DNA from: Chlorocebus sabaeus
Lineage: Eukaryota; Chordata; Mammalia; Primates; Cercopithecidae
Length of the DNA stretch: 64,000 bases
NCBI RefSeq assembly: GCF_047675955.1
Contig: NC_132904.1
Coordinates: 86,123,447-86,187,446 of the forward strand
Direction of reading: 5' to 3'
Shown: positions 22,001 through 31,969 of the stretch, piece by piece
How the letters are laid out: every line of letters starts with the position of its first letter
How positions within the stretch are numbered: the stretch's first letter is position 1
The notes under the pieces: generated by a model
The model's database searches: none
Told to the model about the DNA's origin: nothing
Seen by the model: the letters and a program-made list of their open reading frames with translations, nothing else
Made by a program: the position numbers and the translations under genes

Positions 22001-23589
22001 TTATAATAGTTAAAAATGGTTTATGTGTTCAGGTTTGTTCATCAAATGTTACATGTTTATAAACTGATTTCAATTATAATATCTATCTCTACCAATATAA
22101 ATAATTTTCATCCTTTGTGTTTAGAATGTTTTTGAAAGGATTGGGATTGGGCTATTCTTAGATTTTGAAGACACTGGAGAACAGATGACCACATTTGCAA
22201 TATGCCTTAAGATGATGTTTGTTAATAAAATACAATAATCAGTAACTTTATGTTTTCTCATTGCAATACTTGCCCTCAGATTTCTGAGGAAAAAAATCCC
22301 AATTGTTTTTCTTATTATTTCTTATAATCTATTCTCATGTTTTCTACTCTGGTGTTAGGATCACACATGATTATAATTAGTAATTTTCTCAGTAGTGATT
22401 AAATACTTGTTTGCTTTTACTCTGCTAAATGTATAACACACTTAATGAAAATTATCCCAATTTTACACTCGTGTCAAAATTCAAAGAAATGAGTTTAAAT
22501 GTCTGTTGCTTGACTTTTTTGATTCAAATACATTTATGTTCATAGCAAAGAACATGTAATGTCAATTTTGTAGTAAATGCTACCTAATTGTCAATGGCAG
22601 AGAAAAGTAATCATTTTAGGCTAAACATAGCTATTTTTATTTTTCTAACTTGCCTTTCAAGAAATACTATAGCAAAAAACAGAAGCATTGAGAAATACAT
22701 TCCAGAAATCATGCACTTTAGACTGAAATTGTTTCCTATTCCAAAGTGATGGAAACATTAATGATTGTGTTCATTTTTAGTCTTAACAGGTCATAAGTTT
22801 TCCTTGAAACCACGCAATAATGAATCACTAATTAGTAAGAACTTGCTTCTTCAGCAAGTGCTCGCCTGTCCCTAAGACAGGTCAATGTGGGGTAAACTTT
22901 TCACCTGGGTGTAGGCTGCAGGCCTCTGCACTTAGGGTATTAACTAAAAGGTTATTCCCTGAAATAACTAGGCAGGAATCTTTGTGACAAAATGGTTGGC
23001 TGATTTTATTCTGTCTCCTTTTGCCTAGGAGGTTACCTGGGGGAGCTGTGTTTTTGAGCAGCATTTATTTTTACAACAGTCTGAATGAATTGAATCTGTA
23101 GGCGTGATTGAGCATGTGAAATAAATACAGTGCTGTGGCTCTTACCCACAGAGGATACAGATTATACTGTCAGTGGCTGAATATATACACATGAAATTAA
23201 CTAAAAGACATGTAATTTCAGAGGGGTCCCGTATATCAGTAGTATTAGCATTATCACCATCTCTCAGTTATCTTCCCTCTCAACCCTCCCAAGGTATCTC
23301 CTCAACCAATATATGGTTAAGAAATAAATATAATTAACAGACAATATATTCGCCTAATTTTGTACCTGACGCCTGACTACAGAAATTATGAGAAACTAAA
23401 TGTTCATCTACCTTGCTCCCAATGACTAGAAAATCTTTCTATTCCTAGCTCCATCTGGAGTCTCTCTCTTGGAATCCAAGCATACACGGTTAGCATTTTA
23501 AGGATTCTCTGGAGCATTTTTATTTTGATCTTTACCTTCCCACTTTTTCCGTTCCCCACCTTCACTTTCATCACAAGCAGCTTACTTGG
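22001..23589. other. single-copy DNA, nothing recognised
   Basis: About 1.6 kb. A GC-richer patch at 22850-23060 has a short open frame but no convincing splice framework or known domain. Confidence 0.45.
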
Positions 23590-24305
23590 CTGTTGATTAA
23601 AAAGGGCCCAAAGCTTCTCATTCCTTCCTTGAGAAGTGGAATTTCTTTCTCTACCCCTTTAGTTTGGGCTGATCCAATGATTGTTTTCAACCAGAGAATA
23701 TGGCAGTAGAAGCTCTATATAATACTAAGGCTGAATATCAAGAGATTTGTAGCTTACATTTTTAAGCACTCAAATGCTAGCTCTTGGAATCCAGCAGGCA
23801 TGCTGTGAGAAGTTCAAGCCATGCGGAGAGACCATGTAAAGGAGTAACAACACATTCAGCTGAGCAGCTTCATCTGCAATCCCAGACCATAACTAGCACC
23901 AACTGCAGCCAGTCATTTGAGTGAACTGTCCTGGGTGTTCTAGCCCAGTAGAGCCTCCAGATGACTGCAGAACCAGCTGACACCTGATGCAATATGGCAG
24001 AATAACTCAGCTGAGCCTAACTGGTAGAGAAGCATGAGAGATAATTAGAAGTTGTTGGGCAGGGCACTGTGACTGACACAAGTAATCCAGCACTTTGGGA
24101 GGCCAAGGCAGGCAGATAGTTTGTGCCCAGGAGTTCAAGACCTGTCTGGGCAACATGGCAAAATCCCATCTCTACACACAAAAAGAATACAAAGATTAAC
24201 TGGGTGTGGTGGCATGTGCCTATAGTCCTGATTTCCGGGGGGGCTGAGGCAGGAGGATCACTTGAGCCGGGGAGAAGTCGAGGCTACAATGAGCCAAAAT
24301 CGTGC

Positions 24306-24934
24306 TGTCTGAGGCGTTCAAACCAGAGCTACTCTATCTTGAATAGGGGATGGGTAAAATAGGGCTGAGGCCAGCTGCCTTCCCAGGAGGTTAAGGCATT
24401 CTTAGTTGCAGGATGAGATAGGAGGTCCGCACAAGGTACAGAACACAAAGACTTTGCTTGTGAAAGAGCATATTGTAAAAAAGCCAGTCAAAGCCCGCCA
24501 AAATCAAGAGGGCAACAAAAGTAACCTCTGGTTGTCCTCACTGTTCGTTATATGCTAATTATAAAGTATTAGCATGCTAAAAGACACTCCCACTAGCACC
24601 ACGACAGTTTACAAATGCCATGGCAACATCAGGAAGTCACCCTATATGGTCTAAAAAGGGGAAGAACCCTCAATTCTGGGAATTGCCCACCCCTTTCCTG
24701 GAAAACTCATTAATAATCCCCTCCCTGTTTAGCATACGTCAAAAAGTAACAGTAAGTACTAGCAGCTGAGCAGCCTGTGCTGCTGCCTAGCCTATGGAGT
24801 AGCCCCTCTCTATTCCTTCACTTTCCTAATAAATTTGCTTTCACTTTACTCTACGGACTAACCCCGGATTCTTTCTTGTGTGAGATCCGAGAACCCTCTC
24901 TTGGGGTCTGGATCAGGACTTCTTTCTGGTAACA
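24306..24934 (+). mobile_element. MER41-type ERV1 solo LTR
   Basis: A 629-bp LTR from TGTCTGAGG to GGTAACA inside the right arm of the Alu, with 4-bp flanks GTGC (24302-24305) and GCGC (24935-24938). Internal wording ATGCTAATTATAAAGTATTAGC, GACAGTTTACAAATGCCATGG, CTATATGGTCTAAAAAGGGG, and a polyadenylation region CCTAATAAATTTGCTTTCAC match the MER41 group as I know it. Two GAS motifs lie at 24674-24703. The gammaretroviral genes are gone. Confidence 0.75.
24674..24703 (+). promoter_or_regulatory. tandem GAS (STAT1-type) motifs in MER41 LTR
   Basis: TTCTGGGAA at 24674-24682 and TTCCTGGAA at 24695-24703 both satisfy TTCNNNGAA, with 12 bases between them. Tandem GAS sites are a known property of some MER41 LTRs that act as interferon-gamma-responsive enhancers. 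Presence of the motifs is seen; activity here is inference. Confidence 0.6.
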
Positions 24935-25149
24935 GCGCCACTGCACTCCTGGGTGACAAAGTAAGAGCCCGTTTCGAAAAAAACAGAAAAAGTTGTTGTT
25001 TTAAACCACTGTTGGGTTGATGTGTTGCACAGAAATGCTTGACTAAAATACTAATTTTTATCTGTCTATTGGGCTTATTAAATTTCCTAAAAATGCTTCA
25101 TCTCAGTAAATTATTAAGGTTTTGTGTTTTTTTTTAAATATGAGATTCA

Positions 25150-25440
25150 TTTAACGAGAAACAACGGACTTTGATATCAATGAGAACTGGTTTAAATACT
25201 TAATTGTTTATTAACTATATGACTTTAGGCCAGGTATTAAACTTCTCTAAATTTTTTCTTCAACTTGAAGTATAACTTAAAAAAAAAAAAAAAAAATTCC
25301 CCTAAATTTTAGCGCCCCCTCTGTAAGTAACATCTACTTCTTACAGTTGTTATGGGCATTAAGTGAAGCAATGTGTAAAAAAAAAAAAAAGAAAAACTCA
25401 GTACAGTTTCTAGCTCACATTAGGTACTTAAAAAATATCA
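25150..25440 (+). repeat. MIR with A-rich interruption
   Basis: TATGACTTTAGGCCAGGTATTAAAC, TTGTTATGGGCATTAAGTGAAGC and ACATTAGGTACTTAAAAAATATC follow the MIR order. Two A-runs (25278-25297 and 25376-25390) interrupt it. Confidence 0.55.
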
Positions 25441-26194
25441 GTTTCCTTCTCATTTACCACATCCACATTGTAGCCGAATTTTAATTTTTTCTTTCTCTTA
25501 CTCTCAGTTATACATGTTCCCATCTTTTTATCTGTCAAAAGACAGAGAAAGGCAACTTTCAAACAAAGTAACTGACCAACTAATAAATAAATAAATCTCT
25601 TTGATGTTTGCCTGTTGTCAGGCCATCCATCCAAATTCTCTGTGTGTCACAATGTGGCTTTTAAAACTCTTAGTGCAGATACCAATGAATTCAGCTTGAA
25701 TAAACCTTAGTTGCCAGTCTTTTTATAGACCTAGTGGCTCATGGAGGGAAAGGGAGTGTGGCCACAAATTCCACTTCACACCTCCCTCAACACTAATAGC
25801 TATTTAGTTTTTACTTCTCCCTCCTCCTCCCCTATGCCTCATTCAAGGCCTCACTAGCCATTGAACATTTTCTTGGTAATTTGATAATCTGTCATTGCTC
25901 CTGCTAGTTTCTCCTTCCAATAATGTATTGTTCCCGTGTTCCCTGAAATTCCTCCCTTCGACAAACATTCTGCCATTGTACATATTTCACAACCCAGTGT
26001 AATTATCTATCTCTTTTAGGAAGCTTTCTAAATACAGTCCATCTTGCAATAATACCTCCTTAATTTTGATTCAGAAAATTGAAAATAGATTTCCCAAATT
26101 AGATGGGTGCAATTAATAAAGTAGTGCTTGTGACTTACCTTTCGTTTTCATGTTATTGTATAACTGTTCCATGAGCATTGTTATTTACTCAGCC
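25441..26194. other. single-copy DNA, possible L2 traces
   Basis: CT-rich wording at 25800-26060 (CTCCCTCCTCCTCCCC, CCTGAAATTCCTCCC) recalls L2 but is not sufficient to call. No exon recognised. Confidence 0.35.
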
Positions 26195-26385
26195 AAATTG
26201 AAAGCTTCTTGAGAGCAAAGTCTGACATTGACCAAATATATGATATTAAGTAAGTTACTTAACTTCTCAAAACCTACAAAATGGGAGTTATAAAATCATT
26301 CTTCCTAGGTTTATCTCATTCAATTCAATGAGATAAGAAGGCCAAATACATCGTTTAGCACACAATTATGCTTAATATAAGCCAG
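26195..26385 (+). repeat. MIR fragment
   Basis: TAAGTTACTTAACTTCTCAAAACC, TACAAAATGGGAGTTATAAAATC, and CATCGTTTAGCACACAATTATGC keep the MIR core order. Confidence 0.6.
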
Positions 26386-28118
26386 CTAGTTTTTAAATGT
26401 GTCCAACAAATGCCTGTTAGGCAACAGATTGAAAGACAGGATTTTGACTATACTACTGATCTATGTTCATAATGTAGATTATAAAATACTATTGCACAGC
26501 TCTTACCTGATATACTGTATACGAAAGGTAGGCAACTGTTACATAAATGATACATGGACATCCATTTTTTGGTTCAGTGATCATTTCTTTCAGGAAGGTC
26601 CTGATGAAGTCAAATTTCTTTTGGAGTTGTAACCTTCAGCTTTTAAAAACTTAATTCTGATTGTTTTGGTTCTGACACAGGAAATAAAATAACATATGTA
26701 AGAATGAAGTTTGGCTCTTGGCACCAGGCCTAAAATAAAGATCTTGGGCAAATGAGGACAACATGAATACACTAAAATCATCAATGAACACTAGTGCAAG
26801 GCAATGTCAGAAGAGCAGGGAAAAAAGATGGGCTGAATAATGACTAAGGCCAAAGTTTACCTACTTTGAAATTTTTATAACATAAAGTAGTCTTGGGTTT
26901 GAAGAGATCTGACAATCATGTAGTCCAACCTCACACAGGTCATGATGGAGGACACATATTACTTATGTTGAAAAGGAAATTATCCACAGCAAGAATACTT
27001 TGTGTGCTTGTCAAAGTCATTCTCCAGCTGTGTGGCGATATGTAGCCTCTGCACATTTGTCCTTGTTTCAGCCTCTGGCATTGGTAGCATGATGTAAGAA
27101 AAAGAAAAACCAGAGTCTAATGATTGAGAATATAAGCACATCACTGTCTTTTATGATTCAGTTTCATAGATTTTGCAGAACCAGAGTCATCACTCAAAAG
27201 TAAAGTGGTTGGCTACCTCCCGGTTTTGACTGTCCTTAGATAAATATAAAGTCAGCCAGTAAATACTGAGTTTGAACAAGAATAAGTCCCTAGTCTTTAT
27301 CTCTTCTCAGATACCTCTTCAACATCTAATAGTATCATATCCTTAGGGCCAAGTGTTTTAAGTTTTAGGAGCAACGAACACAGTGTAGGTACTGTGATGG
27401 ATGATGAGGAAAGCAATGTCATCATGTCTGAATGACACAAGCTTCCATGTAAAGATCATCAGGGATCTGTTAACCACACAAAACTTAGTTTATTAAGTTG
27501 ACTGAACAAGGAAAAAGAGAACATTTACCAGAGTACCTATATTTCTCATAGAAAATTTAGGGAAAGATACTGCTAGGTTTTTTGGTCAGGGAGAAGGTAG
27601 ACAAAGTAGTTTTAGAGTAAAGTTAGTAAGCATGGTCTGGGCAGGTGTTGTTCAAACTTGATCAACAGGGAAATTAGTAGAATAGTCAATAGTTTTTTCT
27701 TTGAAACACATGAGTTCAGACTGAGGGTATAGCCACTTATCTATGCTTTTATCTTGGAACGTGTGGGTCTGAATAAGATGACGTTAAAACATTTTGGGCT
27801 TAAATAATTTGTGTTGTATGTCATGATTTAGTACAGTTTATACATTATGCAAATCATAGCACAGTTTGTTTTGTACATTGTCATTTCTACTTTAACTTCT
27901 CAGAATGTATGTTTTTGCCTCACTGCAGTGGTGGCTTTCTAATAAAAGAGACTGAGAAAAAATATTTTTGTATTTGAAGGGAGAAATGCAAACTTTTATG
28001 TGAAAAAGCAATGCTGTTACTGCTTCACTCATTCCATCCAAGCAGCTTACTGGGAAAAACATATCAGATACAGACCGATTGAGGGTAGTTTTCATTTCTG
28101 GAATATATCAGATATATT
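26386..28118. other. single-copy DNA with a faint MIR
   Basis: Mostly unrecognised AT-rich sequence. At 27085-27200 GCATGATGTAAGAAAAAG, CCAGAGTCTAATGATTGAG and TCAGTTTCATAG suggest a very diverged plus-strand MIR. Confidence 0.4.
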
Positions 28119-28119
28119 T

Positions 28120-28437
28120 TCTTTTATTTATTTATTATTATTATTATTATTTTTTTGAGACAGAGTTTCACTCTTGTTGCCCAGACTAGAGTGCAATGGC
28201 GTGATCTTGGCTCACTACAACCTCTGCCTCCCGGGTTCAAGCGATTCTCCCACCTTAGCCTACCAAGTAAAGAGGATTACAGTCATGTGCCACCACACCG
28301 GCTAATTTGTATTTTCAGTAGAGATGAGGTTTCGCCATGTTGGTCTGGGTGGTCTCGAATTCCTGACCTCAAGTGATCCACCTGCCTCAGCCTCCCAAAA
28401 TGCTGGGATTACAGGTGTGAGACACTGCGCCCAGCCT
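28120..28437 (-). mobile_element. AluS with (TTA)n tail
   Basis: TTATTATTATTATTATTATT tail at 28130-28150, then GAGACAGAGTTTCACTCTTG through GATTACAGGTGTGAGACAC. Confidence 0.93.
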
Positions 28438-29195
28438 CTAATACATTGTCATAAGAGATTTATTGCCAGGAACACCTGGCATTGTAAATGAGTCAGCCAT
28501 AGTTTATCATTCTGTTTCTTAACAATGTCATCAATGGCTGGAAATGCTGGCCATCCTGAATCTAAGTACGGTACCATAAGCATTCCAGAATATGATAGAA
28601 GCTATGACATACACATTGAGGAACAATATAAATAGAACATTTTAGTCCTGGTGCACTGGCAGGGAGAACTTGAAATATTTCAGAAAAGAGGTAAGATAGG
28701 AAGTGGATATAACAAAGACACTGCAATACCAGGGAATCCCCGAATTCCCTAACAATAACAACAACAAAAAAGCAGGAAACACGGAGATTTAGTTTGTGAT
28801 TGAATCATCATAAACATCTCTGAGGACGCTTGACTACAAAAACATGTCTATAGCTTTATAATAATAATCATATTAAAGAAAACTAATTGACCAGTCTCCC
28901 TACTCAGAAACTGTTGTTTCAGAGAGTAATTAAGTATATTTGGCCATAAGTATTTGAATAAACATACTACTTGCTGGCTTCGAATACCAGTAAAAACAAA
29001 GTACAATATTTATACAAAGCCCAACACAGAGGCAATTAGGATCATTTATGATTCCAAATCACAGCGTAAGCAAAAATCTATTACTGTAGTTTATTTCATG
29101 AAGAGTATAACTTACCACTATTTCGTGAGAATAATTGTTTTTATTTTTTTCTCTGTGGCCAAATAATGACTCAGATGCTCTTTAGAGCTTACAAT
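28438..29195. other. single-copy DNA, nothing recognised
   Basis: No repeat or coding feature recognised. Confidence 0.4.
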
Positions 29196-29196
29196 G

Positions 29197-29229
<33 letters not shown>

Positions 29230-29375
29230 TTTGGAGACAGGGTCTCACTGTGTCACCCAGACTGAAGTACAGTGAGATGATCATAGCTCACTGCACCCTC
29301 AAACTCCTGGGCTCAAACGATCCTCTTGCCTCAGCCTTCAGAGTAGCTGGGACTACAGGTATGGACCGTCAGCCT
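29196..29375 (-). mobile_element. Alu left-monomer fragment (J-like) with (ATTT)n tail
   Basis: ATTTATTTATTTATTTATTT repeat at 29200-29232, then GGAGACAGGGTCTCACTGTG and GAGTAGCTGGGACTACAGG, ending before the second Alu monomer. Either a truncated AluJ or a free monomer. Confidence 0.8.
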
Positions 29376-29379
29376 TCCC

Positions 29380-29440
29380 AGATTCTTATAAATCTGATCT
29401 TTACAATAACCCTGTGAGCAGACATAATTACTTCCATTTT
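29380..29440 (-). repeat. MIR fragment
   Basis: ATCTTTACAATAACCCTGTGAG followed by TTACTTCCATTTTAATCAAG is MIR antisense core wording. Confidence 0.5.
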
Positions 29441-30240
29441 AATCAAGAATATTTTAATTTCAACAAACTTAACTCATACTATTTAAGAAAAAAGGGAAAA
29501 TAATTAGCTTATATAACTAGGAAGTCCGCCAGTGGCAGTTGCTACAGGCATGGACAGATCCAGGGACTTAGATGAAACTCTCTTTCCTTCCCTTTACAGT
29601 GTTTTGTTTTGTGTTTTGGCTTCATGTTCGTTCTTCATTGGCCACTGAAGCAGCCATTAGCCTATGTTACAGCTTCCCTCAAAAAGTTAGAAAATCACTT
29701 TTCTCTGACCTGCTCATATCAAATCTCATAATAAGTCTCTGAATGGCCTTGCTCAGATTAATTTCTTATTTCTGAAAAGTTTCTATGGCTAAAGGGATGA
29801 AGCACCTTGATTGCCCACCCTGAGCCATGTGGTTATACCTGTAGTTGGGGGATGCAGTGGTGATATTTCACAGTTGCACCATCACCACGTGATATAGGGA
29901 AAGATTAATTCTTCAAGGAAAGCAATACTGAGCAAAGTAAGTTCAATACATCTTTCATTGTGCAAATGAGAATACTTCAGCCCAGAAAAATTAAGAAAAC
30001 TAATGATGAAGACTAGATACTTTTAGCATCAAATTTAACCTCCTTTAGTCAGGTAATAATGTTTATCATGATGTAACTCCAGATTATCTCTCTCTAAATT
30101 CACCTATTGTACTCTCTTAAATATGCTCCTCAAACAATACATGTATTTTGGCTTTTCAGATCCCTTAATGTCACTTGTCTTCAGATTTTCTACCTCTTTT
30201 CCACTTGAGTGTTCATACTTATCTATCAATTTTAACTTCT
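29441..30240. other. single-copy DNA, possible L2 traces
   Basis: No firm feature. The end (30100-30240) has the C/T-rich style of L2 3' sequence. Confidence 0.35.
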
Positions 30241-30377
30241 ATATCTCTTTGCCTTTCCTCCCTTATGGGGAGAAAACTAATCTAAAATGAAAGAACAGAT
30301 ACAAGGGACCAAAATAATCATGGCAGTATTTGAATCCCTAAGGTCGGGTGTTTCTAAAGACAGCTACACTCCTATCC
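30241..30377 (+). repeat. inverted local repeat, left arm (137 bp)
   Basis: The reverse complement matches 31674-31810 at 127 of 137 positions with no gaps. Key stretches: CCTCCCTTATGGGGAGAAAAC, ACTAATCTAAAATG and AAGACAGCTACAC. Similarity stops at both ends within a few bases. TTTAACTT occurs just outside both ends of this copy. Confidence 0.85.
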
Positions 30378-30719
30378 TTCCTTTAACTTGGTTGTTTAAT
30401 GTTTATTTGTATTCCATTAGTCACTAAAGTGATTTTCTTCTTTTGAATAAATCAGTGAGAGCTGGCTTTTTGTCACTTAGAACTCAACTATGACTGATGG
30501 TTGCTGAACTCATAGCTTCTAGCAGATAGAGTATGAGAGAGAGTCCTTGAAGATAAGGACTATGTGTTTTTTCTGTCTATAATCCTATCAATTAGCCACA
30601 GGCATTCAGTATACCTAAGTCAAGTCATATATGGTCATGATTATTTGTTGGGTTCACACTAAGCATATGGGACTGCGTTTATCATTAGGGAGATACCATG
30701 GCTGTCCTTATTTACTTCT
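30378..30719. other. single-copy DNA between inverted arms
   Basis: No recognised feature. Confidence 0.35.
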
Positions 30720-31125
30720 TCAATCTCATCTCATAGCAACTTTAGTCTTTCTTCTTCAGCCACATTGCTAACTTCTATCTATGGAATTTGCAGAGGTTGT
30801 ACTATTCATTCTGACCTTTTTACCTCTTAACTTGAGAAATCACCTCACTCCTTCAGGGAAGCCTTTCCTTACCTTCCTGATTTGATCAGGTCTCCCCTAC
30901 ACAAATAGATTCTCAGAGGACCATGCACCTGGTATCTTTAAATAGCATTGGTTAGAACTACACTTTGATATTTATTATGTTGATTATTTGCTTAATTTCT
31001 TTTTCCTCCAGTAGTTTAAAAGTTTAAAGAGTATAAAGTTTCTGTTTATTTTCACACACCGTTACATCTCCAATGCCTAATAAAAATGCTTGGAACAGTA
31101 GACGTCCAATATATATTGCTGGATG
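30720..31125 (+). repeat. L2 3' half
   Basis: CTCACTCCTTCAGGGAAGCC, TTTCCTTACCTTCCTGATTTG, ACTACACTTTGATATTTATTATG and CCAATGCCTAATAAAAATGC are consecutive L2 blocks in the right order. Confidence 0.7.
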
Positions 31126-31673
31126 TTGTGAATAAGATTGGGTCCTACTTTAAAGAGCTTATAATCAAGTTAGGAAGTTGAGCTATACATGTTTTTTAAA
31201 TGCCAGCATTGAGTCCTCTATTTTTATTTGCTAAATCTGGAAACTATAGATGAGTCACAGAAACACTTAGAGGAAGCTTTATGAAGGAGACAGTACAAGA
31301 ACTAAATGTTATTGAAAGGGTATCAACAAGTGTGTTAATCTTCTTTTGTTGCAATAATAAATGTTTCTATTATCTCAGTGTTTTATAAGAGCCAACATTT
31401 ATTTCTTACTCATATTACATGAAGGCTACGATATGGCTGTAGCTCCAATGAGTTCAATGCTGCTTGGCTAGGCTTGGCTCAGTTCAGCTCCACTTGTTTT
31501 CTCATTCTGGAATGCAAGCAAGAGGAATAACCAATATCTAGGATATGTACAGACAAAGTGAAATTATTATTACAGTCAAGCAAATTGACATATCCATCAC
31601 ACTCCCTAGATAGCCTTTTCGTTGTTGTTTTTTGCTATTTATTTACTTATTTCTTACTGATTGATTGATTTGT
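31126..31673. other. single-copy DNA, unidentified old repeat possible
   Basis: 31380-31530 (AACATTTATTTCTTACTCAT, GGCTAGGCTTGGCTCAGTTC) has the look of an old interspersed element that I cannot name. Confidence 0.3.
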
Positions 31674-31810
31674 GGATAGGGGTGTAGCTGTCTTTAGAAA
31701 GACCTGGCCTTAGGGATTCAAATACTGCCAGCATTATTTTGGTCCCTTGAATCTGTTCTGTCATTTTAGATTAGTTTTCTCCCCATAAGGGAGGAAAGGC
31801 ATAGAGACAT
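31674..31810 (-). repeat. inverted local repeat, right arm (137 bp)
   Basis: Counterpart of 30241-30377, starting GGATAGGGGTGTAGCTGTC and ending GGAAAGGCATAGAGACAT. About 93% identical to the reverse complement of the left arm, ten substitutions, no gaps. Confidence 0.85.
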
Positions 31811-31969
31811 ACAGCCATGGAGACCTAAAATATATTCTCTGTTTTAATGGTGGCTCTTGTGGGGCTAAGCTACATCATGCTTGCAAACTCTTCTCAATTC
31901 CATTAGTCAAGACTAGTCATGAGGCAAGTCAATAGGAAAGGAAACATACTCATCTACCATACAAAAACC

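Larger units (their letters stand above)
24058..24989 (+). mobile_element. old Alu (J-like), split by MER41 LTR
   Basis: Left part to 24305 (GGGCAGGGCACTGTGACTG through GAGCCAAAATCGTGC) and right part from 24935 (CACTGCACTCCTGGGTGAC and A-rich tail). Flanking AGTTGTTG on both sides is consistent with a target-site duplication in the MLT1. Confidence 0.88.
23590..25053 (+). mobile_element. MLT1 (MaLR) LTR, host of a nested Alu and MER41
   Basis: GGAGAGACCATGTAAAGGAG, CTGTCCTGGGTGTTCTAGCCC, CAGCTGACACCTGATGC, AATAACTCAGCTGAGCC and, after the nested insertions, GTTGTTTTAAACCACTG with GTTGCACAGAAATGCTTGAC: the standard 3' half and end of an MLT1 LTR. It is split at about 24057 by an Alu. Confidence 0.85.

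Noticed and set aside
22882..23064. 60-codon minus-strand frame
   Set aside because: Too short, no splice context, no known motif.
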